Shown here one piece after another: positions 38,711 through 48,207 of a stretch of DNA of 64,000 bases (within the stretch, counting starts at the first letter, position 1; the number at the start of each line of letters is the position of its first letter). Made by a program: the position numbers and the translations under genes. This DNA is from Roseiarcus sp963770275 (lineage in GTDB: Bacteria > Pseudomonadota > Alphaproteobacteria > Rhizobiales > Beijerinckiaceae). The stretch spans positions 59,844 to 123,843 of the forward strand of contig CAVYPD010000008.1 in the NCBI GenBank assembly GCA_963770275.1. Reading direction: 5' to 3'. The notes beneath the pieces were generated by a model that ran no database searches, was not told the origin of the DNA, and saw nothing but the letters and a program-made list of their open reading frames with translations.

Positions 38711-39591
38711 GGGAGGCCGCGCAAGTCCTCGTCGACGCAATTAGCGTTGGTGGTCTCTACGCGCTCACCGCTCTCGGTATCGGCATGATCTTCGGCGTGA
38801 TGCGGCTGGTCAATTTCGCTCACGCCGACTTGATCACGTTTGCGGGCTACGCGATCGTTTTATTTTTTGCCCAATCGACGGCGCTCGCCATCGTCGCAGC
38901 GGCGGTCGCCGCCATTGTCCTCGCGCTGATCACCGAACGGGCCGCGTTCAGGCCGCTTAGAGGCGCCAATCCGGAGACGCTGCTCGTCTCGTCGTTTGCG
39001 GTGAGCTTCTTTCTTGAAAAGACGTTGATCATGGTCGTGGGCGCGCGTCCCAAGGGCGTCGATTTCCTGCCCGGATTGGCGCAGCAAGTGGACATCGCGG
39101 GCGTCCGCCTGCAACTCCTGCATCTCGTGACGATCGCCGTGAGCATCGCGCTTCTCGCTGGCACGACCTGGATCTTGCGCGCGACCCGCCTTGGGCTCGA
39201 GATGCGCGCGGCGGCGGAGAACTTTCAAATGGCTGAGGCCCTGGGCGTCCGGGCGAACCGCGTCATTGCGGCTGCGTTCGCGATAAGCGGCCTCTTGGCC
39301 GCTGCGGTCGCCTGCATGATCGTTGCGCAGACCGGCCTCATCCAGCCTCGGATGGGCCTCCAGCTCGTCGTGATCGCCTTTGTCGGCACCGTCATCGGCG
39401 GTCTCGGCAGCTTGCCCGGAGCGGCGATCGGCGGCTTTCTCGTCGGCGTCGCCTCGATTTTGCTGCAGGCCCTGCTGCCCGAGGCCCTGCGACCCTTCCG
39501 GGAGGCGTTCGTCTTTGTCGTTGTGGCGCTTGTTCTGATTGTTCGTCCGCTCGGCCTCTTTCCGTCCCGCAGCCTGCGGCAGCGCATATGA
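38707..39591 (+). CDS. ABC transporter permease, LivH type
   Basis: A 294-residue permease with about eight helices. LVDAISVGGLYALTALGIGM and FGVMRLVNFAHADLITFAGY are the LivH-type N-terminus; ENFQMAEALGVRANRVIAAA is the cytoplasmic coupling loop and VIGGLGSLPGAAIGGFLVG the conserved C-terminal segment. It overlaps both neighbours by four bases, so the transporter genes form a tight unit. Confidence 0.92.
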   Translation: MREAAQVLVDAISVGGLYALTALGIGMIFGVMRLVNFAHADLITFAGYAIVLFFAQSTALAIVAAAVAAIVLALITERAAFRPLRGANPETLLVSSFAVSFFLEKTLIMVVGARPKGVDFLPGLAQQVDIAGVRLQLLHLVTIAVSIALLAGTTWILRATRLGLEMRAAAENFQMAEALGVRANRVIAAAFAISGLLAAAVACMIVAQTGLIQPRMGLQLVVIAFVGTVIGGLGSLPGAAIGGFLVGVASILLQALLPEALRPFREAFVFVVVALVLIVRPLGLFPSRSLRQRI

Positions 39592-40670
39592 CGGGCGCGA
39601 TGCGGGAAGCCGCCACGCGTCTCGCGCCCTTGGTCCTCCTCGTCGTACTCGTCATTGTGGTCGCGTGCGCTGCGACCTTCGCGCCGATCATTCTGCAAAG
39701 ACGCGTGACCCAGGCCCTCATCATGCTGGTCGGAGTCGTCGGCCTCTATATCTTCGCCGGCAACTCGGGCGTTTTCTCTTTCGGCAACGTCGGCTTCATG
39801 GCGATCGCGGCTTATGTGTCGGCGCTGCTCACGATGGCTCCCGGCCAGAAGTCGGTCTTCCTGCCAGATCTGCCGAAGCTGCTGGCGGAGCAGCACTGGC
39901 CGGCGCCCGCGGGCGCGCTCGCCGGCGGAGCAACTGCGGCCGCGATCGGGGCGCTCGTTGGCTTCCCGCTCATGCGCCTCTCCGGCATCTCGGCCAGCAT
40001 CGCCACGTTCTCGATTCTGGTCGTCGTTTATGTCGGGCTTGGCAACTGGACCTCGATCACCGGTGGTCAGAACTCGCTCATGGGGCTGCCCAACTATGTC
40101 GGCCTTTGGACCGCAACGATATGGGCCGCTGTCGCCATCGCGATCGCCTTCGGCTATCAGGAATCGCGCGGCGGATTGCTGCTGCGCGCCTCGCGCGAGG
40201 ACGAAGTCGCGGCGAGGGCCGCCGGCGTGGATATCGTGCGCCATCGCTGGATCGCCTTCACGCTGAGCGCCTTCTTGAGTGGCGTCTCCGGTGTGCTGCT
40301 CGCGCATTTTCTCGGCACGGTTCGGGTCGAGACCTACTATCTCGACCTGACCTTCCTCATCATCGCGATGCTGGTGATCGGCGGGGCGGGCAGCCTGACC
40401 GGCGCGGTTATCGGCGCGCTCGCCATATCGGCTCTGACTGAAGCATTGCGCGAGGCCGAAGTGGGCTTTTCGATCGGCGGCACTCACCTCGCGGCGCCGG
40501 CCGGACTGGGCGACAGCGCTCTGGCGCTTCTCATGCTCATCATCATTCTTTATCGACCCAAGGGCATTGCAGGAGGCCGCGAAATCGGCTTTCCTTCGCG
40601 CACTGCGTCCGTGGCCGGACGCAACGACCTCCCGCCGGCCGACATCTCCTCGAACCACGAACTCGAATAG
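39588..40670 (+). CDS. ABC transporter permease, LivM type
   Basis: A 360-residue permease. LIMLVGVVGLYIFAGNSGVF and SFGNVGFMAIAAYVSALLTM are the LivM signature. The coupling loop reads LRASREDEVAARAAGVDIVR, and VIGGAGSLTGAVIGALAISA is the paired C-terminal motif. A polar tail of about 30 residues follows IILYRPKGIAGGREI. It ends four bases before the metallo-beta-lactamase-fold gene, linking transport directly to catabolism. Confidence 0.92.
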   Translation: MTGAMREAATRLAPLVLLVVLVIVVACAATFAPIILQRRVTQALIMLVGVVGLYIFAGNSGVFSFGNVGFMAIAAYVSALLTMAPGQKSVFLPDLPKLLAEQHWPAPAGALAGGATAAAIGALVGFPLMRLSGISASIATFSILVVVYVGLGNWTSITGGQNSLMGLPNYVGLWTATIWAAVAIAIAFGYQESRGGLLLRASREDEVAARAAGVDIVRHRWIAFTLSAFLSGVSGVLLAHFLGTVRVETYYLDLTFLIIAMLVIGGAGSLTGAVIGALAISALTEALREAEVGFSIGGTHLAAPAGLGDSALALLMLIIILYRPKGIAGGREIGFPSRTASVAGRNDLPPADISSNHELE

Positions 40671-40674
40671 GCCC

Positions 40675-41575
40675 ATGGACGAGACGCCTCCGCCTCCGAA
40701 CGTCGATGCAAGCGCGCTGAGCGAGGTCGCTAAAGGCGTTTTCGTCATCGGCGACAGGCGAGTTCCGTTGGTGCCGAATATCGGAATCGTCCTCGGAGAG
40801 GACTCGGCCCTCGTCATCGATACGGGCATGGGCCCCGCGAACGGCGCCAAGGTGCTTGAGGTCGCAAAAGACCTGGCGGGATCGCGCGCGCTGATTCTCA
40901 CCCTCACCCACTTCCATCCAGAGCACGGCTTCGGCGCTCAGGTTTTCAAGGGCGCGGCCAAGATCATCTACAACGAAGCGCAGCGGGATGAGCTCACGCG
41001 CAAGGGCGAAGGTTTTCTTGGCATGTTTCGCACCTTCGGGCCGGCAGTCGCCGCGGCGCTCGAGGGGACGACAATCGTCGAACCGGATGAAGTTTATAGA
41101 GGCCCGAGCGCCACGATCGATCTCGGCGGCCGCAGCGTCGAACTGCGCGCGACAGGAAAAGCGCATACGCTTGGCGATCAGACCGTGCATGTGCCCGATT
41201 GCGGACTCGTCTTCACCGGCGACCTGGCGGAGGAACGGATGTTCCCGATCTTTCCGTGGTTTCCACCAGACGAGGTCGATATTGACGCGGTGAATTGGGC
41301 CCGCGTCCTGACAGCGCTCGATGCCGAGGCGCCGCGCATCGTGGTTCCCGGACACGGCGCGCTGGGCGGCGCGGAAATCGTCCGGACAGTGCGCGACTAC
41401 ATGATCGATCTCGGTCGACGCGTGAAGTCACGCCGCGACGGGCGAAGAGGACACTGACGCGATCGTTGCGACGCTTGGTCCCGAGATCCGGAGTGAACAC
41501 CCGGACTGGAGTCAGCCCGAATGGATCGACTTCGCCATCCGCTATTTCGTCGCGACCGGCGCCGCGCCAAGTTGA
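40675..41575 (+). CDS. Metallo-beta-lactamase-fold hydrolase, C-terminal frameshift
   Basis: About 299 residues. The metal site begins with THFHPEHG: His79, His81 and His84, with Glu83 where most family members have Asp. TGKAHTLGDQTVHVP, VFTGDLAEERMFPIF and VPGHGALGG supply the remaining metal ligands. Start ATG 40675 lies four bases after the permease stop. One extra base near 41430 displaces the last 45 residues, which read HPDWSQPEWIDFAIRYFVAT before TGA 41573. The reaction may be hydrolysis of a thioester, lactone or ester of the imported compound; that is inference from fold and operon position. Confidence 0.83.
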
Positions 41576-41587
41576 GCTGAGACGACC

Positions 41588-42161
41588 TTGGCTCCTGCTT
41601 TGATTGCGCTTCATTATCAAAACGACATCTGTCATCCAGACGGGAAGATCCCTTTCGCGATCGACCGGACGGGCGACAAATTCGACGCGGTTCCTCGAGG
41701 CAAGCCGAGAGGCGCTTGGACGCGCCCGCCAACTCGGATTCGTCGTCGCGCATGTTCACATCGCTTTTTCCCCAGACTACGCGGACCTGCCGAGACACGG
41801 CCGCCTTTTTCGCAAAGTTGGGGAGCTTGGCGCGGTGAAGCTTGGCTCGTGGGGCGCTGAACCCTATAAGGGCTTCGAGCCGCTTACCGGCGAGACGCTC
41901 CTCATCCACAAGGGCAACAGCGCCTTCTTCGCCACCAAGCTTCAGGCGATCCTGGAAGCCGGCGGCGTGACCGAGGTCGCGGTCTGCGGACTTGCGACGC
42001 AATTCTCGGTCGAGCACACAGTCCGCGACGCGGCCGACCGCGGTTTTCGAGTGACGGTCCTGCGGGATTGTTGCGCGTCAGCCAACGCGGAGGCCGCGAA
42101 GGCCGCGTTCGAAGTCATGTCGATGCTGGCGGAAGTGGCGGAATCGACGAACTGGCCTTGA
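41588..42161 (+). CDS. Isochorismatase-like hydrolase, catalytic Cys replaced, one frameshift
   Basis: About 190 residues of the isochorismatase/nicotinamidase fold. The catalytic Asp lies in LIALHYQNDICHPDG (residue 13) and the Lys in LLIHKGNSAFF. The nucleophile region, usually G-x-x-T-x-x-C-V, reads CGLATQFSVEHTVRDA: the Cys position holds Ser. The loop is preceded by the cis-peptide-type VCGLAT. One extra base near 41690 splits the protein. A TTG start at 41588 is required because no ATG precedes the Asp motif. The Cys-to-Ser change makes amidase activity uncertain, although isochorismatases proper also lack Cys. Confidence 0.82.
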
Positions 42162-42276
42162 GCCTTGGAAGGCCTGCGCGCTTGCCCTACACGACGAGAA
42201 CGATTCTGTTCGCCGTGTCCTGGTCGCGGCTACGGTGCTTTTGACGACGGATGAACCTGATGATCGGAGTTATTGA

Positions 42277-43068
42277 ATGAATGATCTCGCTGACGTCTTT
42301 GCTCTTCCGGAAAAGCTGCGCGTTCTGGTCACGGCCGGCGCATCGGGCATTGGACGCGCGACGGCCGATTTGCTCATAGCGCGTGGCGCGCGAGTCCATA
42401 TCTGCGATGTCTCCGACGAATTCCTCGCCGACTACCGCGCCGCTCATCCCAAAGCTGGAGTAACGAGGGCTGACGTGTCTTCGGAAGCCGACGTGGCCCG
42501 TCTGTTCGACGACGTCAAAGCCTCTCTTGGCGGACTCGACGCGCTGATCAACAATGCCGGAATCGCCGGGCCGACCGGCGGCGTCGAGGAGATCAAGCCG
42601 GAAGATTGGCGCCGCACCATCGACGTCTGCCTGACGGGCCAATTCCTCTGCGCGCACTTGGCCGTGCCGATGCTGAAAGCCACCGGCGGCGGCTCGATCG
42701 TCAATCTGTCGTCGGCTGCGGGGCGGTTTGGTTACGCGTTCCGGACCCCCTACTCGGCGGCCAAATTTGGCGTTATCGGGTTCACCCAAAGCCTCGCCAA
42801 GGAGTTGGGATCGGCGAACATCCGGGTCAACGCGATTCTGCCCGGCATCGTCGAGGGAGCGCGGATAACCGGGGTGATCGCGGCGCGCGCCAAGCAAACG
42901 GGCGTCACCTACGCGGCGATGGAAAAGACCTACCTCGAAAAGGTCTCGATGCGCCGAATGGTGACCGCGGGCGATGTCGCCGCGACAATCGCGTACTTAT
43001 TGTCCCCGGCCGGGCGTAACGTATCCGGCCAATCGATCGGCGTAGACGCCAATGTCGAGACGTTGTGA
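42277..43068 (+). CDS. SDR family oxidoreductase
   Basis: A 263-residue classical short-chain dehydrogenase with intact frame. The cofactor loop VTAGASGIGRA is at residues 18-28, with a Thr-Ala-Gly start rather than TGG. Asp in HICDVSDEF indicates NAD preference. NNAGIAG, the catalytic Ser in IVNLSSAAGRFG and the Tyr-Lys pair in PYSAAKFGVIG are present; the end is SGQSIGVDANVETL. It follows the isochorismatase-like gene after 115 bp and precedes the 3-hydroxyacyl-CoA-dehydrogenase-like gene by 28 bp, so it probably acts on the same substrate chain. Confidence 0.9.
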   Translation: MNDLADVFALPEKLRVLVTAGASGIGRATADLLIARGARVHICDVSDEFLADYRAAHPKAGVTRADVSSEADVARLFDDVKASLGGLDALINNAGIAGPTGGVEEIKPEDWRRTIDVCLTGQFLCAHLAVPMLKATGGGSIVNLSSAAGRFGYAFRTPYSAAKFGVIGFTQSLAKELGSANIRVNAILPGIVEGARITGVIAARAKQTGVTYAAMEKTYLEKVSMRRMVTAGDVAATIAYLLSPAGRNVSGQSIGVDANVETL

Positions 43069-43096
43069 CGGATAGGCGCTGGCGTGGGAGGGCGAT

Positions 43097-44045
43097 ATGG
43101 CAAAAGTGGCGGTGATCGGGTCCGGCTTTGTTGGTCGCGCCTGGGCGATCAGCTTCGCCCGCGCTGGCAACGACGTCGCGCTTTGGGATCAGGACAAGGA
43201 GGCGCCCAGCAAGGCTCTGGCCTATATCGAGAAGCTTTTGCCGGAACTCGAGGCGAACGATCTTCTCAACGGATCCTCAGCGAGCGAAGTCGCAACACGG
43301 ATCCGCGAGGCGACAACACTCGAGTCGGCGCTTGAAGGAACGGTCCACGTCCAGGAGAACACGCCGGAGGATGTCGAGGTGAAGCGCGCGGTGTTCGCGC
43401 GCCTCGACGCGGCCGCACCGACCGACACCGTCCTGGCGAGCTCGACTTCCGCGATTCTACCCTCGGCCTTCACCGAAAACCTGAAGGGCCGAGCGCGCTG
43501 TCTCGTCGTCCATCCGATCAATCCGCCCTATCTCATTCCCGCCGCCGAAGTGGTCCCCGCGCCATGGACGGACTCAGCCGGTTGTCGAGCGCACGGCGAC
43601 GTTTCTGCGTTCCGCTGGTCATGCGCCGATCGTCATGAAGCGCGAGCTCGACGGCTTTGTCATGAACCGGCTGCAAGGCGCGCTGCTTGAAGAGGCGTTC
43701 CGGCTCGTCGAGCAGGGCTATGCGGGGGTTGAGGACGTTGACGTCGGGATTCGCGAAGGCCTCGCTTTGCGCTGGTCCTTCATGGGGCCGTTCGAGACGA
43801 TCGAGCTCAATGCGCCCGGGGGCGTGCGCGACTATGCCGACCGCTATCAGGGCATCTATTCCGGCATCTTCCGGTCGACGCAGTGGCGCGTCGATTGGAG
43901 CGGGCCGGTCATGGACAAAGTCGAATCCGAGCGTCGCGAACGCTTGGCCGCGGACAAACTCGGAGAACGTCAGGCCTGGCGGGATCGCCGCCTGATCGCG
44001 CTTGCAGCGCACAAGCGCTGGGCGGACAAGACCATCGGCGATTAA
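43097..44045 (+). CDS. 3-hydroxyacyl-CoA dehydrogenase family (L-gulonate/carnitine dehydrogenase-like), one frameshift
   Basis: About 316 residues. Rossmann loop GSGFVGRAWAISFARAGNDV at residues 8-27; VQENTPEDVEVKRAVFARLD; the substrate-site Ser region SSTSAILPS; the catalytic His in VVHPINPPYLIP; and, after one extra base near 43580-43620, KRELDGFVMNRLQGALLEEA and GLALRWSFMGPFETIELNAP. These features place it with stand-alone beta-hydroxy-acid dehydrogenases (lambda-crystallin, L-carnitine dehydrogenase) rather than with FadB domains. It would turn a beta-hydroxy acid into the beta-keto acid needed by the BKACE enzyme 32 bp downstream. Confidence 0.88.
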
Positions 44046-44077
44046 CGAACGGCGAAGAGACAGGGAAAAACGGTCAT

Positions 44078-45010
44078 ATGGCTCAGTCGAACAAGGTCAT
44101 CATCACCTGCGCTGTGACGGGGGCGATCCACACGCCGTCAATGTCGCCTCATCTTCCGGTCACTGCCGACCAGATCGCCACGGCCGCGCTTGGCGCGGCG
44201 GAAGCCGGCGCCGCGATTGTCCACTTGCACGCGCGCGATGAGCAGACCGGGCGGCCGGACCAAACCCCAGAAGCCTTCGCGCGCTTCCTCTCGCGCATCA
44301 AGCAGTCGACAAACGCTGTGATCAATCTGACCACGGGCGGCGCGCCTTTCATGACGGTGCAGGAGCGTGTGAAGCCGGCGGAGACTTTCAAGCCGGAAGT
44401 CGCATCCCTGAACATGGGTTCGATGAACTTCGGGCTCTTCCCGATGCTCAACCGCTTCAAGACCTTTGAACACGATTGGGAGGCGCAGGCGCTCGAGAAC
44501 TCACGCGATCTCGTGTTCCGCAATACGTTCAAGGACATCGAATTCGTCCTGCGCACGCTTGCCGATTCCGGGACCCGCTTCGAGTTCGAGTGCTACGACA
44601 TTTCGCACCTCTACAACCTCAACCACTTCCTTGAGCGCGGCCTCGTGAAGCCGCCGCTCTTCGTCCAAACCGTATTTGGCATCCTGGGCGGAATCGGTTC
44701 GCATCCCGAGGACGTCATGCATATGAAGCGCACCGCTGACCGTCTGTTCGGCGCGCAGTATAGATGGTCGGTGCTTGGAGCGGGCCGCAATCAGCTCGCC
44801 ATCGCCGCAATGGCTGCCGCGATGGGCGGCAATGTTCGCGTCGGGCTCGAGGATTCGCTTTGGTCTGGCCCGGGCAAACTCGCGACGAGCAGCGCCGAGC
44901 AGGTTCGCGCCGCCCGTCAGATCATCGAGGGCCTTGGCCTCTCGATCGCGAGCCCTGACGAAGCCCGCGAAATCCTGGAGCTCAAGGGTGGAGACCGGGT
45001 TGCCTTCTGA
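44078..45010 (+). CDS. Beta-keto acid cleavage enzyme (BKACE, DUF849)
   Basis: A 310-residue zinc-dependent TIM-barrel enzyme with intact frame. BKACE enzymes condense a beta-keto acid with acetyl-CoA and release acetoacetate plus a new CoA ester. The zinc ligands are His49 and His51 in IVHLHARD, with the Glu in VRVGLEDSLW; TCAVTGAIHTPSMSPHLPVT, NLTTGGAPFMTVQER and ASLNMGSMNFG are family hallmarks. It is the last gene of the 36053-45010 operon. The coupled dehydrogenase suggests a carnitine-like or other beta-hydroxy acid, but specificity within the family varies widely and cannot be fixed here. Confidence 0.93.
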   Translation: MAQSNKVIITCAVTGAIHTPSMSPHLPVTADQIATAALGAAEAGAAIVHLHARDEQTGRPDQTPEAFARFLSRIKQSTNAVINLTTGGAPFMTVQERVKPAETFKPEVASLNMGSMNFGLFPMLNRFKTFEHDWEAQALENSRDLVFRNTFKDIEFVLRTLADSGTRFEFECYDISHLYNLNHFLERGLVKPPLFVQTVFGILGGIGSHPEDVMHMKRTADRLFGAQYRWSVLGAGRNQLAIAAMAAAMGGNVRVGLEDSLWSGPGKLATSSAEQVRAARQIIEGLGLSIASPDEAREILELKGGDRVAF

Positions 45011-45026
45011 TTGCTGGGGGACGCAA

Positions 45027-45434
45027 TCAGGCGGGCGGCTGAAAGAGACGACGCAGCTCAGCGGGGATACGCGCTGGGCGATCGTCGCGAATGGACGCGG
45101 CCAACACTGAGGCCGTCACGAGCGCTTTGTCGTCGCGCACGACGCGCTGATTGAATGTGATGGAAGCGCCGCGCACGGCGGCGGCGCTTGTCTCGACTAT
45201 CAGGAGATCGTCCATCATCGCCGGCGCCAGATACTCGATTTGCAGCGAGCGCACGGCGAACGCGATGCCTATGCTTTTGGCAAGTTCCAAATTCGTGAAT
45301 CCGCGGCGCCGTAGCCACTCGGTGCGGCCGCGCTCCAGGAAGCGCAGATAAGACGCGTGATAGACACGGCCTGAAAAGTCCGTGTCTTCGTAGTAGACGC
45401 GAACCCAGAGCGCGTCCGCGGGCGCATGCGGCAA
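45027..45434 (-). CDS. YbgC-type acyl-CoA thioesterase
   Basis: A 135-residue hotdog-fold thioesterase. VYYEDTDFSGRVYHASYLRF is the YbgC/4-hydroxybenzoyl-CoA thioesterase signature with the catalytic Asp in EDTDFSG, followed by LERGRTEWLRRRGFTNLELA. The gene converges with the BKACE gene, 16 bp apart. The tol-pal genes that usually accompany ybgC are not here, so it may be the ybgC orthologue displaced from that cluster or a thioesterase serving the adjacent pathway. Confidence 0.88.
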   Translation of the reverse strand: MPHAPADALWVRVYYEDTDFSGRVYHASYLRFLERGRTEWLRRRGFTNLELAKSIGIAFAVRSLQIEYLAPAMMDDLLIVETSAAAVRGASITFNQRVVRDDKALVTASVLAASIRDDRPARIPAELRRLFQPPA

Positions 45435-45584
45435 GGTGGGACTCCTGATATTGACGACAACAAAAGGCGTTTTTGCGCTCTCCCGTCAACCCGCGGGACG
45501 CCAGCGCCGCCTCGCATCGGATTTGCCCGCCCTTCGCGGCAGGGCTAAGACAGCGGACCTGCCCCCGAAAAGCGCGGAGAAACC

Positions 45585-47018
45585 ATGGCTGACAAAGCTG
45601 ACATTGGCGTTATGGGATTGGCCGTCATGGGCGCAAACCTCGCGCGAAACGCGGCGCACAAGGGATTCGGCGTTGCGGTCTTCAATCGCAATCACGAGCG
45701 CACGGACGCGTTGATCGCTGAGCATGGCAAGGAAGGCCGGTTTTTCCCGGCCAAGGCGCTGCCCGAGTTTATCGCCAGCATCGCGAAGCCCCGCCCGATC
45801 CTGATCATGGTCAAGGCCGGCAAGCCGGTCGACGAGGTGATCGACGAGCTCCTGCCTCACCTCGAGGAAGGCGACATCATCATCGACGGCGGCAACTCGT
45901 TGTTCACCGACACCGCGCGTCGCTACGAGGCCTGCGAGGCGAAGAAGATCCACTTCGTCGGCATGGGCGTTTCGGGTGGCGAGGAGGGCGCGCTCGAAGG
46001 TCCGAGCATGATGCCTGGCGGCGATCGCGAAGCCTGGGATCGCATCGCGCCGATGCTGACCAAGATGGCCGCCCAGGTCGATGGAACGCCGTGCTGCACG
46101 TATATCGGCCCGCAAGGCGCAGGCCATTACGTCAAGATGGTGCACAACGGCATCGAATATGCCGACATGCAGCTCATCGCCGAAGCCTACGATCTCATGA
46201 AGAGCGTATACGGCCTCGATGCGTCAGCCATGGCGGATATCTTCCAGACCTGGAAAGAGGGCGATCTCGACAGCTATCTGATCGAGATCACCGCCGCTGT
46301 CTTGCGCAAGACCGACGCGGCCACGGGCAAGCCGCTGGTCGACGTCATCGTCGACGAAGCGGAGCAGAAGGGCACCGGCCGCTGGACGGCGCAGAACGCG
46401 CTCGAGCTTGGCGTGCCGTTGACCGGGATCACCGAGGCCGTTTTCGCCCGCGGCCTTTCGGCGCAACGGGCGATGCGGCAGGAAATGGACAAGAAGACTC
46501 GCCACCCGGCGGTTCAGACGCGCAAGCCCGAAAAGGCGGAGATCGACGCCATTCGCGACGCCCTTTACGCGTCGAAGATCGTCGCCTACGCGCAAGGGTT
46601 CGAGCAGATGTCGGTCGCTTCCGCCCAGTTCAAATGGGATCTGAAGCTTGGCGACATGGCGACCATCTGGCGCGGCGGATGCATCATCAGGGCTCGTTTC
46701 CTCGATCGAATCAAGGAAGCCTACGACCGCAATCCGAAGCTCGCGAACCTCCTGCTCGACGACTATTTCCGCGACGGCGTCATCAGGACCGAGGGCGCCT
46801 GGCGGCGTGTGCTTAGCCTAGCGATCGCCAACGGCGTGCCGACGCCTGCTTTCTCTTCGTCGCTTGCCTATTACGACGGGCTCAGGCGCGCGCGGGGGCC
46901 GACCAACCTGCTGCAGGGCCTGCGCGACTATTTCGGCGCCCATACCTATCGCCGCCTCGACAAGGAAGGCAGTTTCCATACCCGCTGGGGTCAGGACGGG
47001 AACGAGGTCAAGGTCTAA
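45585..47018 (+). CDS. gnd: 6-phosphogluconate dehydrogenase (decarboxylating)
   Basis: Oxidative pentose phosphate enzyme making ribulose-5-phosphate, CO2 and NADPH. The 477-residue length is that of the long dimeric form. GLAVMGANLARNAAHKG is the NADP loop with Asn-Arg-type NRNHERTD after it. MGVSGGEEGALEGPSMMPGG and the catalytic Lys in HYVKMVHNGIEYADMQ are intact, and the C-terminal tail GPTNLLQGLRDYFGAHTYRR that reaches into the other subunit is present. The last four bases overlap the convergent DMT permease gene. Frame intact. Confidence 0.97.
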   Translation: MADKADIGVMGLAVMGANLARNAAHKGFGVAVFNRNHERTDALIAEHGKEGRFFPAKALPEFIASIAKPRPILIMVKAGKPVDEVIDELLPHLEEGDIIIDGGNSLFTDTARRYEACEAKKIHFVGMGVSGGEEGALEGPSMMPGGDREAWDRIAPMLTKMAAQVDGTPCCTYIGPQGAGHYVKMVHNGIEYADMQLIAEAYDLMKSVYGLDASAMADIFQTWKEGDLDSYLIEITAAVLRKTDAATGKPLVDVIVDEAEQKGTGRWTAQNALELGVPLTGITEAVFARGLSAQRAMRQEMDKKTRHPAVQTRKPEKAEIDAIRDALYASKIVAYAQGFEQMSVASAQFKWDLKLGDMATIWRGGCIIRARFLDRIKEAYDRNPKLANLLLDDYFRDGVIRTEGAWRRVLSLAIANGVPTPAFSSSLAYYDGLRRARGPTNLLQGLRDYFGAHTYRRLDKEGSFHTRWGQDGNEVKV

Positions 47019-47908
47019 AGCCGGGCGGCGCCGACCGGTTCAGGGCGGAAGACCATGTCTTTCGCTCCAATAAGGGCGCCAACGACGATGAGACCGCAGG
47101 CCAGCGCCACTGACCAATGGTAGGCGCCGTAGCCAGCCGCGATCAGGATGACGACTGAGAATAAAGGCGCCGCGTAGGAGACGGCGCCGATGACCATGAT
47201 ATCTCCGTGCTTGCAACCCCAGTCCCAAGCGTAGAAGGCAGCTCCCAGAGGGATCACGCCAAGCACGATAATGGCCGTCCACGATGTCGCGCCCTGCGGC
47301 GTCACGGTGGTTTCGAGGGCGAGATGGAGCAAGAGCGCGACAGCGGCCGTGATCAGGCAGTAGCCCGCCACCACATCGGTCGGAACGGCGCCGAATCGGC
47401 GGGACAGAACCGAATAGCCAGACCAGATGAAGGCACAAAACAGCGCGATCAAATGTCCGGGTTTGATGCCGTCTGCAAGGCCGACAGCGCCGCCCTTCGT
47501 GATGACGGTCACCGCGCCCGCGAGACCTAGCAACGCTCCCAACACATGATGAAAGCGTAACCTCTCGCCTGGCAGAAACGCCGCGAAGACAACAATGAGA
47601 AGCGGCCAAAGATACGCGATCAGGCTGACCTCCACCGGCGGAGCCGATTGGATCGCGAAGAAATAGGCGCAGTGGTAGATGCACAAGCCCGCAACCCCGA
47701 GCGCCCAAACCTGCCAGGGTTGGCGGAGCGCCTTCACCGCCTGAGGGCGAAACAGCCAGCTCGACGCGCCGACCAACCCTCCAAGGAAAAAAGTCATCGC
47801 CGCGAGCTGGAACGGCGGTATCGGCCCCGCCGCGGTGGAGAGGAGCGCCAGAAAAGACCACGTTACAATGGCGGCAAAGCCAATCAGCGTGGAAAACGTC
47901 TTGGTCAT
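47015..47908 (-). CDS. DMT superfamily (EamA) permease
   Basis: A 297-residue inner-membrane protein with ten predicted helices in two EamA halves. The first half includes AAIVTWSFLALLSTAAGPIP and FFAIQSAPPVEVSLIAYLWP. The second starts around LIALFCAFIWSGYSVLSRRF and ends with ALACGLIVVGALIGAKD. Such proteins export or import small metabolites; the substrate is unknown. Start 47908 (MTKTFSTLIGF) was preferred over upstream in-frame codons that encode a non-hydrophobic, non-family leader. Confidence 0.88.
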   Translation of the reverse strand: MTKTFSTLIGFAAIVTWSFLALLSTAAGPIPPFQLAAMTFFLGGLVGASSWLFRPQAVKALRQPWQVWALGVAGLCIYHCAYFFAIQSAPPVEVSLIAYLWPLLIVVFAAFLPGERLRFHHVLGALLGLAGAVTVITKGGAVGLADGIKPGHLIALFCAFIWSGYSVLSRRFGAVPTDVVAGYCLITAAVALLLHLALETTVTPQGATSWTAIIVLGVIPLGAAFYAWDWGCKHGDIMVIGAVSYAAPLFSVVILIAAGYGAYHWSVALACGLIVVGALIGAKDMVFRPEPVGAARL

Positions 47909-48207
47909 GGGACGCCCAACGGGGAATAGATCTGGTCTATGAGAACGCACCGGGCCTATGACATGCCGACTTCCAGCCGGTCGAGTCTGCGCTGCCCCCT
48001 CTTGGCAGGCAGCGACGCGCGCGGCGGTCGGTTGGTCGCGGACCCAAGCCCAGGATCTTCGTCCTGGCGGTCTCATTCGTCTCCTTCGTCACGCGCATGT
48101 GACGAGCGCTCGCCACAGAAGACCAGCCGCCGACCTTGAGACTCGATCGCTTTTTGTCCACTGTCGCTGGCGAACGCTGCGCCGACCCTCGCTTCCCCGG
48201 AGATACG

